A stretch of 64,000 bases of DNA, from the NCBI RefSeq assembly GCF_003597395.2, contig NC_133771.1, forward strand, positions 44,591,845-44,655,844. The letters run 5' to 3'. The notes below the pieces were generated by a model that was given only the letters and a program-made list of their open reading frames with translations, was not told the origin of the DNA and did no database searches. Positions 45,441-58,476 of the stretch are shown here, piece after piece. The DNA comes from Chelonoidis abingdonii. Its lineage: Eukaryota; Chordata; Testudines; Testudinidae. The first letter of the stretch is position 1. Every line of letters begins with the position of its first letter. A program made the translations under genes and the position numbers.

Positions 45441-46985
45441 CAGGGTGAGGATTTCACATGTTTGTATCATGTCCAGCAAAATGGAGCCCAAATCCTGATT
45501 GTGGTCTCCAGGAGCTACTTACAATAAATTAAAAAAATGAGAGCATTGCTGTTTCTTTCAAGCTTCATGCAATCAATTCATCACAGAGGAGAATCGCACC
45601 AGTGCAGGTCTTTGGTTCCTTTGCATTCATTGCAATAATTGGGATTTAAGATTTTCTTCTGACATACCTTACAAGGTAATTATTTTTCCATCTGAGGTGC
45701 ATCTGTGTCCACATAGAATGAGTAAGGGTGCGTTAGCAGCCCCCTGAAGGTGCAATGGAAGAAATCAAAAATGTTAAGGGACACTATACTTAACTCTCAA
45801 CTTACTTGGTCCCATTCACAAAATGTGAACATTCCTATCTCTGCATAAAGAGAATATCCTTTATTATACACCAGATGCAGTGGCTCATTGTGTATTGAAT
45901 TCTAAATCCCAAACTATCAATTCCTATCCCTACAATAAATAGGACAGCATGGGTGGTGGGCAAGTGGGAGCAACAAAAGAAAAGAAGCTTTTTCACTTTA
46001 CATTCCTATTCTCCTTAATCATGAAGATGACCAAACCAGAAAATCAGCACTGAAACTTTAACATCAGGCTCGTGGGGGTTTTCACAACTACAAAAGTTTA
46101 AGGCAGAATTCCTGAAAATTTTCACCTAATGTAGAGTGAGTGAAAGTGAAAAAATAAGCCTGTGTTGGTTTGTGGGTAACAACTTTGCAAAGCCTTAAAT
46201 ACATAAAATAAGGCCATTAAGAAACATTGAAAAAAACTATAGAAATCCTTTGGAAATTCTTTGCTTTCCTGAATTCTCTCTCTCTCTCTTTTTTTCCCCC
46301 CCATCTCACTTCAGATTTTGGAAAGTGGTTATGCCATCAATATAGTTTTAAGTAGCTGTTAGACAACTATGCAAGAAAGCTATAAGCAAAATCCTTTCAA
46401 AATGGCAAACACAACTTTCATAATGAGAATCAGCACAAATTGTAAAATCTGCCTTTGGTAAATATGCACATAGAAGTGAGAGAACTCAAAACTGAACTAA
46501 CAAACTTCAGAACTTTGAGGCTGTAAACTATTAAAATATCATTTCGAGGGAGCGAGGGTTGTTTGTTTTATGGCTCAGAAAATCACAGGGCAATCATATC
46601 ACTTTATGCTCCTACAGAAGAAATACAGTGTTAATTAAATTGATTTCCATTTCCCACCCACAATTTTTCTATTTGTCAGGCAAATCAAAGCTAATTGAAT
46701 TCAGCTAAGAAACCAACGGTAGGGCTATGTGAAAAAGATTGAGTGATCTGAAATCAGTATGAATGCTAGTTCTATCACAGTCTATGAACATCATTCCAGG
46801 AAATACTGTTAGCACTGGTCTAAGGTTTCCTCCATGTCTCCTGTACCACCCCCTGATACCATGGCTTCCCCAATCCATGGAATTCTCATTGTTCCTCTTA
46901 GGTATCATCAGTGGTGGGACACAAAAGGCTGAATGTACCTCATATGCCACCACGGTTTTCAGAGAGTATGAGATAGCTGCTCTTG
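45441..46985. other. Unique AT-rich DNA with a CT microsatellite
   Basis: CT run near 46276-46290. A 107-codon minus-strand frame (46705-47028) runs into the adjoining hAT end and has no recognised motif. Confidence 0.45.
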
Positions 46986-46993
46986 CTGTGATT

Positions 46994-48039
46994 AGGGTGA
47001 CCAGGTGTCTAGTTTTCGACTGGAACACCCAGTCGAAAAGGGATCCTGGAGGCTTTGGTCAGTACCACTGACTGGGCCATTGGCTGACTGTCCGGTTGGC
47101 AACAGCATGTGGCGGGGCTGGCAAGCCTCAACTCTGCATGGCTCCTGGAAGCAGCGACATATCTCTTTCTGGCTCCTAGGTATAGGGGCAGCCAGGGGAC
47201 TGCACACGCTGCCCCCGCCCCAAGTGCAGCCCCCGTAGCTCTCATTGGCCAGGAACTGTGGCCAGTAGGAGCTGTGGGGGTGGTGTCTGAGGGATGGGAG
47301 CAGCAAACAGAACCACCTGGCCATGCCTCCACAGAGGAGATGGAGGAGGACATGCCGCTGCTTCCGAGAGCTGCTTGGGGTAAGTGCTGCCTAGAGCCTC
47401 CACCGCTGAGCCTCTCCCCGGCCCCAACCCCCAGCCCTGATCCCCTACTGCACTCCAAATCCCTCAGCCCCAGCCTGGAGCCCCTTCCTCACCCAAAATC
47501 ACTCACATCCAGCCTCACATCAGAGCCTGCATCTCCAGCTGGAGCCTGCACCCCCCCCACACCCAAACCCCCTGCCCCAACCCGGACCCCCCCTCACACT
47601 CTGAACCCTTCATTTCTGACCCCACCCCAGAATCCGCACTTCCAGCCCAGATTCCAAACCTCCTCTCACTCCCCAACCCCCTGCCTCAGCCTGGAGCCCC
47701 CTCCTGCACCCCAAAACCCTCATCCCTGGACACACCCCAGAGCCCACACCCCCATCAGGATCCCTCAGCTCCTCTCACATCTCAACCCACTGCCTCAGCC
47801 TGGAGCCATCACCCGCAATCTGAACTCCTCATTTCTGGGCCCACTCCAGAGTCTGCACCCCCTGCAAAAGCCCTAATCCCCTCCTGCACCCAACCCCCCC
47901 GAGCCAGCCCAGTGAAAATGAATGAATGAGCATGGGTGGAGTGAGCAGGGGTGGAGCCTTGGATAAAGGGCAGGGGTCTCCGATGATGGACAGGGCAAAG
48001 GTGTTCAGTTTTGTGCAAGTAGAAAGTTGGCTACCCTAG
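46994..48039. mobile_element. GC-rich hAT-type element, AGGGTGACCAGG ends
   Basis: The ends AGGGTGACCAGGTGTC and AGTTGGCTACCCTAG are imperfect inverted repeats; the flanks CTGTGATT (46986-46993) and CAGTGATT (48040-48047) are an 8-bp duplication with one mismatch. The interior is a C-rich minisatellite (CTGCCTCAGCCTGGAGCCCC type, 47400-47900). The long 255-codon proline-rich frame at 47109-47876 is an artefact of it. Confidence 0.82.
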
Positions 48040-48047
48040 CAGTGATT

Positions 48048-50815
48048 AGTGTCCCTCCTTCCCTAAATCTGCAGGGATCTTGAATAAGCAGTATGAAGTC
48101 TCCTATAACTTATGAATTTAAAGAGGCAGTGAGGCATATGACACTTTACACCCAAAGAAGCAAGTTGTCATCTGGGTCCCTCAAAGACAGAAGTAATATC
48201 TCATGAGGTTTTCTTGAGCCAGAGTCTGCAGAAGTCTAGATATCCATCTGCAGTGTTTGCTTGCAAATTAAACACTTGTTCACCTCACCTCAGTAATATG
48301 AACTTCAGAATCCCTGCAATGATTCAGAATTAATTCTATATGCCATATAATATTTATGTGTAAATCTAAGCTGTATATTAATAGCTTCATGAATAGTTCT
48401 ATTTAAAATCAATTCCAAATATAAATATTAATTGATTCTTCTTTTATAACCATTTCAACTTTGTGGTTAAAAATGATAATTAAAAAATGGTAAATCAGAA
48501 CTATGTTTCCATTTATGTGTAAACATAGTGAGATAATGCCCTTCCATACAAAATCCCAAGGAAATAATACCAACACATTTAAGAGCACTTTCAATTAAGT
48601 AGACGTAAAACCCCATTTGATCTACTGTGAAATATAATAGGAATTATGATTTCTCTATATGTAAATATTTATGAATACAGCATTAAGATTTTATTTCAGA
48701 AATAATACAAATCTAACCATGGTGAATAAGAACATTATGATTCCAACTTAAAATTCTTTTCAGTTTCTGTACTTTTTAATTTAATTTGTAATTAATCTAA
48801 GAACTATTGCAAAAAATGTATTTGAAAAGAAAGATTTAGGAGAGGGAAGGGAAAGTCTATGCTGCGGCTGTCATGGTTCTTTATCTGGTGTTTTTCACAG
48901 AATTACAGTGGAGAGATTATATAACTGTTGTTCACTCAAGTGGTTGAATTTTCTGCTTACTCTTCAGAAATTTCTCTCTTTTTTATTAACTTGTTTCAAA
49001 GTTTGGAGCCTTTTATTGGCTTCTATATGCTGTCACCACTTTTACCTTCATTGTTTCTTTAGTGCAATCCTATGTTAGTTCTCTCTGCTTTGCTGGCTGA
49101 CTGCTGGCTTAGGCTTGCAACTTCTAGTGCTATGTTAGTTACCTGACAGATGTCCCTCTGCTGTTAACATTGTGGATGGATTTGCTAAAACAGCAGGATT
49201 AGCATGTCTTTCCTGACTTTCTTTTGGTGTTCTTATGTTTTCACATTTGGCATTACTATGTGAGTATACCGCTTAAATTGACATCTTTGCTCTAAATTTT
49301 TGTGTTGCTATAACCATTCTAATGTGTTAACTGTGATTGCCTTTGTATTATTGATCTTTAGCAGAAAACTGCTACTGATTAATATAATTGGATATTTTTG
49401 CTTATTTTCTTTCACAAGAAATCCAACTTCAGATCTCTTTTTTCCCTCTACAATATAGTTTGGAGGTATAGTAAAAATGATTTCCTGCACAGAGATCCAC
49501 CTCCATCATCCAATAATGGAGGAGCAGAATTATTTCCCCACCACCACCACAAAAGGCTGTAGGGCCCACTCCCAAATCTGGAGGGCCCTGAGAGATCCAT
49601 GGGAGTCCTGGGCCATCTTCACAGGAAGCCTGTACCTCCCTTGGCTTTAACTCCAGCCATGTGGCTTCCTGGCAGCTCCACCACATTCAAGTTTGGTTAC
49701 CGGGGAAGCTGTTTGGCCATGGAAGCCCCCAGAGCGGGAGAGGAGTGTTGATACATGGAAAAAATAATATAGATATGGAGACTAATATATTTTCTTATTA
49801 AACGCCATGGGTCTAGACAAAGTGATGCTGTGCATCCTTCATTCCAACCCTGTCCTACCCACTCCACCTCCCAGCCCATCAGTATCACCCCATAGACAGT
49901 GTGGAGAAGCCTCCAAGATTCAAGCTGAGGGACCATGCCACAAATGTAGTTGTTCCACTTTGCAGAACAGGAAAGAGATTACATGCAAGGATTCCTCTCT
50001 GTACATGAATCCAGGAGACACCATCTGAGACAAGGATTTTAAGTATGAGATAAAGTCAATGTTCAATCTGTTAGATGGAAGGGGATGGAGGAGCAGTCTG
50101 GCTCTGGGAGAGGCTAGACTGGGATGAAAAACCTTTTTAGAGAGCTTCATTTTTGCCTTAATTCACCCTTGTGAGAAAGAGATTAATGGACAAAACAATT
50201 TAGATGGCTACAAGCAAAACTAAAGGCCTCTTTTATATAAGAAGGCCAATGAAAGATCAGCATTTAAAACAGCATGTTTTGCATAATAATTCAGTCCAGG
50301 AAAAACTGTGCATCCTCTAATAAACTCCTGAAAATCTGAGCACACAGGGTTTAGAGGATTCCAAGACATATTTTATTTTTGTGAATTTTATGGTTTATTC
50401 TGCAAATGTTAGAATAAGAGCTTCAAAGGCCTACTTTTGATTTCCATTATGTGTTGTATACTTTTTATGACCCAGCATGAGTCTGAAATACATTAAATGC
50501 ATGGTTCAGAGAGATTTATGGCTTTCTTCTCTCTTGTTACTACTATTCTCATGGTAGTGGAGAATCTATGATGGAAACTATCTCCCCACCCATCTAAGTT
50601 CCCTTATGGAGCTGGCAGCCAATGAAATGCCACTATATGCTTGTGCGTTCCTTTTATAGTACATTTTTTTCTCTGCCAGGATGACAGGAACAGTCTGCTG
50701 AACCCTATCATTTCATATGGGAGACAGCCCTATGGACGGTCACATAAATTTGATATTGGGTTTTCATAAAGGACATTTTCTGAAGGAAAGCTCCTCTCAG
50801 TAAAAGGGACAACAG
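48048..50815. other. Unique AT-rich DNA, no gene seen
   Basis: Short frames near 49430-50150 have raised GC but no motif I recognise. No repeat ends seen. Confidence 0.45.
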
Positions 50816-50915
50816 TAGGGTTGCCAGCTTTCTACTCACACAAAATCGACTGGAGCCACCAGGATCCCTTTTCACCCAGGTGTTCCGGTCGAAAACCGAA
50901 CACTTGGTCACCCTA
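50816..50915. mobile_element. Short internal-deletion copy of the AGGGTTGCC hAT family
   Basis: TAGGGTTGCCAGCTTTCTAC on the left and CACTTGGTCACCCTA on the right. The CAGGATCCCTTTTC and GGTCGAAAAC blocks match the left end of 46994-48039 in inverse, so it lost the GC-rich centre. Confidence 0.75.
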
Positions 50916-53900
50916 GCTACAGCTTTCAGTCTCTATAGGTCTCAAGACATGGTGTTACTTTTGAACTGAGAGAAATAGCTAACAAAAGGACAAAGATTAA
51001 AACAAATCAGTAAACCATTTATTTTATAGAACTATGTAATATTAATTTAGAATTAGCTAAAATTCAAGGGTGGGATGTTAAAAAATCTCACAGGATTGTC
51101 CTAACTCTTCCCCATTTCAAATCAAGAGAGATTGACCACTGATTTCAATGGCAGTAGAGTTAGGTCTATGATCCACACTTTAAAATTCCATCCTAGAGTT
51201 GTCAGCCATAGTATTCAATGTTCGATTCCTAAAGATAAGAAATTATAATCATGACTGGGATAGAATTAGTGATTCTTATATGTAGCTGTTGTCTATAAAC
51301 ATTAGGGGAGCATTCAAGATAAAATATTCCCTATTATTGTAAGTTAGTAAGTTCTAGACTTTCAAAGGGATAATTTTGTACTGCATAACTTGCATTTGCA
51401 GCTTCTGAAGGATGTACAACATTCTGGGTTCATGTGCACAAACCTTAAACTTGTGTACACACATGTTGAGAATGTGTAAAATTGCACCTTTGAAAAGTAA
51501 GCCCTGAATTATTATATTCTGATTTAATGCAGAAAAAAGAGCTGTAGTAAACTAGTTAATATTTCTATCATATAACAAAGTTTAATCAAAGGAGACAAGG
51601 AAGTATTTCTCCCACTTTGCATATTAAGGTCCAGGCCTTCTGTTAATTACTCATGGAGATGTGCAGCAACAAATGCAAACAGGTCCTTTGCTTATGAATA
51701 AATGAAAGATATTTGTAAAATTAAAACACAGTCATGAGATGGAATAAAAGAAGAATATTTCCATATTATTTTCAATTTATCAGATTATTTAAACATCCTT
51801 AAACTAATAACATCCTGAAAAAAATAAGTAGTCTTTGAAAAGGATCCCCCCTTAAAATTTTGCTTCTTGTTTCTTACGTTGATTCTCACACATAAACAGA
51901 GATGCACACATTATAAATCAATTATTTATATTGAATGATTATGCTATTTAGTAAAAGAACCTTACATAAAATGTGTAACACACACATTACAATTAAAAAT
52001 AATGTTATGAGATGAGTGAAACCTAGTTATTGTTTGAGCTAAAACTCTATTGAGATTGATAGGCATGAATTCACCCTTCAATTAACAAAACTGTAGGCAT
52101 ACGCCCCCCACTTATCAAAAGGTATATGTAAATCAGCCCAGGAGCTTTTGACTGAGTATTGTTTGGGGTAAGTGTGAAGGAAAAGACGGGGGTGGGGGGG
52201 GTGGGAAGAGAGATCACAGGAACTGAAAAAAAGACAGAAAGAGAGGGAGGGAGAGGCAAGAAAGCCAAGCAGGAACCTATATACATGTTGTAAGACTGTA
52301 GATGAAGCAAAAATGTGAGCGTTTAGGTCTGGTGTTGGCTGAGGAATCTTGGGGGCTCTAAGCTAAGAAACTGCAATAAGACTGCAACAGATAAAATAGC
52401 AGAGTCAATCAATATCTCCTTCCCATTGGAACATCCCCATAGCCTGAACTGAGAGTAGCCACTCGGATTGAAAAGGGGCAACAATAATCAATTAACTTAA
52501 CTTACATAAATATTCTGAATGCCCTTACAGTTCATGTATTTGGCTAATACTAATATATTACACATTCCAATATCAACCTTAACTCTATCTAGGAAGACAC
52601 TATCTACATTACCAAATAACAGTACAGTTTTCATGCTATGGAATTTAACTTATAAAAATTAGTTTCTCAACATGCACATAATATCTTAGTAAAAGATAAA
52701 TATAATATTATATAATTGTGTTATCCATTGCCTTCATGCACCTGTTTCAAATATACTACAGTTTTTTCATAAATTATTGAATAATTGCATTAGAAGTTAA
52801 CAAATAGAAAGAGTTAGTGTTAATATTGTTACTGGAATGTGTAAGGTGCATTATCAAATCTGTGTCATTGTTAACTGCTCGAATTAGGCCAGTATGTGGC
52901 CATATGCAACTTTGTTTAGAAGACTGAGACAACAGCTGGTAGGAGAAACTGCATATGCAGCCAAAGCAGAAAGTGATTCAGCACAGGTGTCGGAGGTAAA
53001 AGGGTGCCCAACTAGGGCCACCCCTCTATCCATCTCCTGTCCAAATCACAACTGTACCTGGGTGATCCCACCACACTTGGGAAAATAGGACCCTGGTGGT
53101 GCATCCTTGCTTCCCCATCATGTGTCCTTGCAGCAAAACTGTTGAGAAGACCCAGCCAGAGACTCCACCCAATAGGCGTAGAAGCAGAAGCACCCCAAGT
53201 TAGGACCTTTGGACATTCAAAGAACTTTGTACAATTTTAACACAAGTTTCTCTTGGGAGGCAGCATGGTCTCTGCGGAGTCAGCTGTGAGCAGCAATCTA
53301 GTGAGTTCCATGTATGGAACTAATTTTATGGATAGTGCTTAGAAGAGTACCAACACCTATTTTACCCCAATTTGACCATTGATTACCAAAAGAATTAACT
53401 GTAAGTGTAAGTTGTGGTTACAAAACTCATTTTGAAAGGTCATTTCCATAAGTTATGCTTAGGGAGTGATTTGTAATTGTGATGTTTTTCAATATGTATG
53501 GTGCTTACACTATTAAATGTACCATCCTTGACAGTAAGTTATGAAGTTTTTGAGTAAGGGTAACTTTTAAAAATAATAGAAGGGGACATAAAAGTGAAAA
53601 GTGTGTTGGCATAAAAAAAAACTTTATTCATGGGAGAAAAAACTATAAGGAAGAGGCAAGAAGCCTCAGTATTATTACAAAAATATTAGTAAAATTATTA
53701 TAACTTTTTGTCATTAAACTTGCCTTTTGTTTAATGAAGACTATGATATCTTTATCATTACTTTCATGCAGATGGTGTTTGGAGAAAAGTACCTCGCACA
53801 CGCATTTTTAGTTAATTATGTGAAATATTCAAGCTAACCAAAGGAATTCCAGAAAGCTTCCAGTTTGTCTACTGAGAACAAGCAAATTTCAGGATGTTAA

Positions 53901-56100
53901 CCCCTCCTTAGCCATAAAATCATGTTTATGATCACTAAAAGTGTTATATAAAACTCAAAAAGCTGCATTTTAAACTTTCTCTTGCTCTAACTTTATACTA
54001 TTGTTTTAGTGCTGTTTAAAAGATGTATTGGTTATTTAAATTTGTGCTTTGTACAAAATATTTAATAGAAGTTTAATTGTTATAACAAACCAACTGTAAC
54101 GCAAAGAAGTTTGTGACAATAGACATACACCTGAGATCTAGATCTCTAGGTATCTAGCTCACGATACCTCAGAAAGGAATTTGGGTGTATATTCAGAGCA
54201 ATAAATCCAGGTTGCAATGTGGGATATCCTAAACTTTATATATATATTTAAAAAATCTCTGCTTGTGTTCTTAAAACTTTAGAGAAAAACATGTGTAGTT
54301 GAAAATGTTTTCAACTTTTGTTTATTTATTAAACATTGAAATGGCACATACGTTTGTGAAACTCATACTGGCAAATATGTAAGATGAATGCAAAGCTTCT
54401 AATATCATTGTTCTTTAAATGGTAAAATGTGTTATGTATTAACATGGAATCTAATGATATTTCTAAAGTAATTGGTAATGTAGAAAGCCATTTAAGTATA
54501 TAATATTGATATTAATGGGAAATTACTTACTGGCAGTGTGCAAGTTACTCGCTTGCCCAACTCAGGAAAACAAGAAAGATCATTGTTACAGAAATTGCCA
54601 CGCAGACTCAAAAACTTAAGCTAAAGATTGTCTATGTGTTATTTAATGTAAAAAGACTATTTTGAGAACTAAAAACTTTGATATAAATAAAAGAAGTTTG
54701 GATTTATTGAAAACAGAATTTCATTTCCTGTTAAACTCTAATAAAAATGAAGGAATATCTTAGAAAATGAATTGAATAAAAAGAACAGCTTAACTCTAAA
54801 AGGTTATCTGGAATTTTCCTGTGACAAAAGAACAAAGGCAATTTGAAATGCTGAATATTCATTAAACAGACTTCATATGCAGGAGCTGCAGGTGTCACCA
54901 AAAGAAAACTTGATGGCATGGAAAGACTGACAGCAACAAACTCTGAATCTAAAGAAGCCTAAAACAGGAGTATTTTCCAAATTTCATGGAAATAGGAAGC
55001 ATATGAATTTAACACACACACACACAATCAAATGCACGCATACAAACATACCACACCCTTTGCTACCCCGAAGAAACAAGAAAGCTGCCATACCCAGCTA
55101 AAGAAAACAGAGACAATAAGAAGACTCAAAAAGAAATCAATCCAAGGAAAATGTCTCAAAGACTTTAACAGTGATTGATGAGAAAAAGTTAACTAAGATA
55201 CTGCCAAAGAATTAGATTTAAAAACTTTTGTAATAATTTTATTGGACTATTGAAATTCTGTTGCAACTTAACGTATTAGCAGGTCCCCTGTTACTCACCA
55301 AATGGTTAGACTACATAATCCTGGAGAAATAAGGCCTTGGTTTCAGTTTACCCAGAGCAAAGTCCCATCCCCCCCAAGGCAGGCCCACTCTCAGCTGCAT
55401 TTTCAGCTACAAGCTCTACACAGAGAGATGCAGAAGAGATTGTAATGGAAGTAGCCAGTTTATCAGTTGTGTTTTTTGTCATTTATGTATTTTGTTTAAT
55501 GTTTTATTTTCCTTCCTTTAATAATAAAATAGCCATGGTTAATAATTGTTATTATTTTGCTTGGTTTCAATCATGACATCCCTATGGTCTGAAAGAGAAC
55601 CCTGTGACTAAATAGTGGGAGTTATATCCCTGAATTGGCAGTAAGAGAAACAATTAGTAAGAGCTGGCTTACCATTCCTTGCTTCTCTGGACTAAATATT
55701 GTCAGTAATTTTTAAAATAAAATTACTTGGTGTATAACAATTTAAAATTTCTCCATTTCTACCTCCCTACACTGTCCTGCTACCAGTCTGTCCAAAAAAT
55801 TAATAAAAGTGCATAAAATATTTTATGGTGTTGGATGGACTGCTAGGAGCTGTATTAAAGATAAAGGATTAGGAGTAATAAATCCATTCTCATTTCATTT
55901 CTTTTTATAGTTGTCATTTGCACATAATTAAAGATCCTATGAAACTTCTGAGCAGTTCATTGACATGCACTGCTGTGGTCTGAACACTTTCAAGACAGTT
56001 TACTGAAGAAAACAAGAGCTTTTACAAATTGTCTGCCAAGAGAAGACCATTGGCCAGCCACTGCTGAGAAAAATCAAATCAAGTGCTTTCTTTCCACAAA
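50916..56100. other. Unique AT-rich DNA, no gene seen
   Basis: Five kb without a recognised element apart from an old-MITE-like patch at about 51360-51520, a G-rich low-complexity patch at 52185-52260 and an AC microsatellite at 55011-55025. Confidence 0.45.
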
Positions 56101-56139
56101 GGACATCAATATCATTGCTCTACTCCTTCCCAGGCTACT

Positions 56140-56840
56140 CTTTTAATCAATTAACCACTTATTTACCACCTCCTTGTGGCTGCATATGGGGAATAGCTCC
56201 ATCTGGTCTGAAACCCCTTCCATCTCGTCCTCATGTTGCAGTTCTTTGTGGGTTCCAGGAGTTTCTCTTTACAAGTCGGGATGATCCCTCTTCATGGCTT
56301 GTCACTCCAGCTAGATCACTATATGTTTTCCCCCTTCCAGGATAATAAAGCCCTTTTGGACAAACTGTCTAGGCAGTCTTCTTCCCAGACTATACTGCTT
56401 CCCCAGTGGCTGGTAGGGGAATGCAACTCCATTCTCCACTCTGGGTTCCAGATCAGGGACCCTATGTCTAGCAACCACAGTGTGATTCAGCTCCCAGCTC
56501 CTGTCACTATCTCTCTGAATTCCTTGCTACTTTTCTTCACAACCCTCTTGCCTACTCCTAGAGACTTCTCTGCTCCCTGTGGCTACTTCAAGTCCGCTTA
56601 GGTTCTTGCCAGAGTCTACATTCCCAGGCAGCTTACTCCCCTCTAGAACATCTCCTTGTCTCTTGCCAGTTCACTGACACTGTAGGATATGATTGCAGAG
56701 TTCCTTCCTATGCCCATTCTTATCACCAACTTCGGCTCTTTATGGCTGTCACAGCTCCTCCTCCAGCTGGGCTTCAGCCATTAGGCATTACCAGCCCTCA
56801 CTCCCCTTCCGATGCAGTCTGTCACATGCTTAATTGGCCC
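56140..56840 (-). mobile_element. Possible LTR-like block, minus strand
   Basis: On the minus strand the block starts TGTGACAGACTGCATC (56836 leftward). A GCTGGAGGAGGAGCTGTGAC motif is followed by CATAAAGAGCC, a TATA-like site. Its GC content exceeds the flanks. No second boundary or target duplication is seen, so this is tentative. Confidence 0.3.
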
Positions 56841-57587
56841 TTTTTTCCTATTCATACTTTGTGTGGGGCAGACACCTCAACACAGCACATTTAAGGAGGC
56901 AATGATGTGGTCTCAAAAAACTACTGCCTGCTAGTGACACTCTTGCTAATTGTAGACGTGTATCAAATTTTCTGGTTTGGCGGATGGTTTCTGGAAAAAA
57001 AAAATAATGAGACAACTTCTACAGTATCTGGAGACTTCAGATTTCCTTGATCTATATTGATCAGCTGTGTACACAGTGAAATCTGTGCTAATGGTCATTT
57101 GCTAACTGCGGTCACCTTTCTTAATGGTGAATAAACATTTCAGACCTGGCAAGACTGAATTAATCACAGTGCATTATGCTGCCACCTGTTCTAAGAATTA
57201 GAAAAATAGCTGTCCCAGTGGTAGCCACTATTAATAGATTTTTGTTTTAATTAAACTTCAGGGCTATCCTGTTCTTCAATCTTCTTATGTTCCAATATCA
57301 CTAATATTGACGTGGTAGCTAGACTTACAACATGTATTACAGACATCCTTAAGTTGAATTTCATTTTGAAATAATATGACCATATAACGATGCTTGGCAG
57401 AATTCAGGTTTTATAGTTTTATAATTTTGACAGATAATATTGGTGTTTATTTCTAAGCATTTGTAAATCAATTTAAATTGTCACAGATGCACAAAACTTT
57501 TGTGATTTTTAAGCTTCTTTTCTATTTTTATCACTTTAAATTGTTACAATTATGGGAATTTATGGTGTGTGAGGTGCAGTGTCAGAC
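56841..57587. other. Unique AT-rich DNA
   Basis: Nothing recognised. Confidence 0.5.
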
Positions 57588-57837
57588 AATAGGATTGGTC
57601 CGATAATTGTTTAATGACAGTAGATGTTGAGATTCAAAATGTTCAAGTTTTTATAACCATTAAAACACAAATAGTCAACTTGACATTTCAAAATATGCAA
57701 AGTAAACATGCTTACATCAAACTCTTATACGTTTTCAAGCATCATTTTTTTTTATTTTGCCTATCTTTAAATTTTGATTATTACCACTCTAAATATTTTT
57801 CCACTGTTTTGTGAGTGTATGGTGAAATCAACATTTA
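57588..57837. repeat. Undescribed dispersed repeat, copy 2
   Basis: Homologous to 38399-38655. It ends exactly where a Tigger-like MITE begins (TA at 57836-57837). The 66-codon frame at 57614-57814 is not conserved in the first copy. Confidence 0.6.
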
Positions 57838-58239
57838 TAGTAGAACCAGAGTTAAGAGCACCAGAGTTATGAACAGAATGGTCAACCACACATCTCATTT
57901 AGAACCCAGAAGCATGTAATCAGGCAGCAGCAGAGACAAAAAAAAAGCGGGAGGGGGGGAATACGTTAAACATAAACTACTAAAAAATGTAAGGAAAGTT
58001 TAAAATAAAGATTTGACAAGATAAGGAAACTGTTTATGTGCTTGTTTCATTTAAATTAATATGGTTAAAAGCAGCATTTTTCTTCTGCAGAGTAAAGTTT
58101 CAAAAGTTTCAAAGTTAAGTCAATGTTCAGTTGTAAACTTCTGAAAGAACAACCATACATTTTTATTGAAAGTTACAAACATTTCAGAGTTATGAACAAC
58201 CTTCATTCCCAAGGTGTTCATAACACTGAGGTTCTATTG
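57838..58239. mobile_element. Tigger/pogo-like MITE (copy 2)
   Basis: The ends TAGTAGAACC-AGAGTTAAGA and CACTGAGGTTCTATTG are inverted; TA flanks at 57836-57837 and 58240-58241. It is longer than the 19085-19384 copy because of an extra AT-rich segment near 57990-58060. Confidence 0.82.
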
Positions 58240-58241
58240 TA

Positions 58242-58468
58242 CTGATTAAAAATATAATTCTTACATGCCTGCATATAACCTATTAAAAAGTGGCCTTCAT
58301 GGCTGCTGGGCAAGAGATGTTCCACCAACCTCCCAGCAGCTACAGAAGATATCATTGGCTCTGAAGGGAAAGTACTTCTTACTACCAGCCACATAACTCA
58401 GAATTAAATATTTGCTTATACATAGTCAACCCTATTCCCACATGTCTACACCAAATATATGGGAATGA
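58242..58468. other. Unique DNA
   Basis: Nothing recognised. Confidence 0.5.
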
Positions 58469-58476
58469 GACTAGGT

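Noticed and set aside
46705..46993. Minus-strand frame thought at first to be a transposase
   Set aside because: No catalytic motif could be placed and the frame start lies in an adjacent hAT terminus.
47109..47876. 255-codon plus-strand proline-rich open frame
   Set aside because: It runs through a C-rich minisatellite inside a TSD-flanked hAT-type element; stop-free reading follows from the base composition, and other frames are open too.
49807..50150. Possible exon with a cysteine-rich end (CHKCSCSTLQNRKEITCKD)
   Set aside because: Spacing of cysteines fits no domain I know, and acceptor/donor sites could not be defined.
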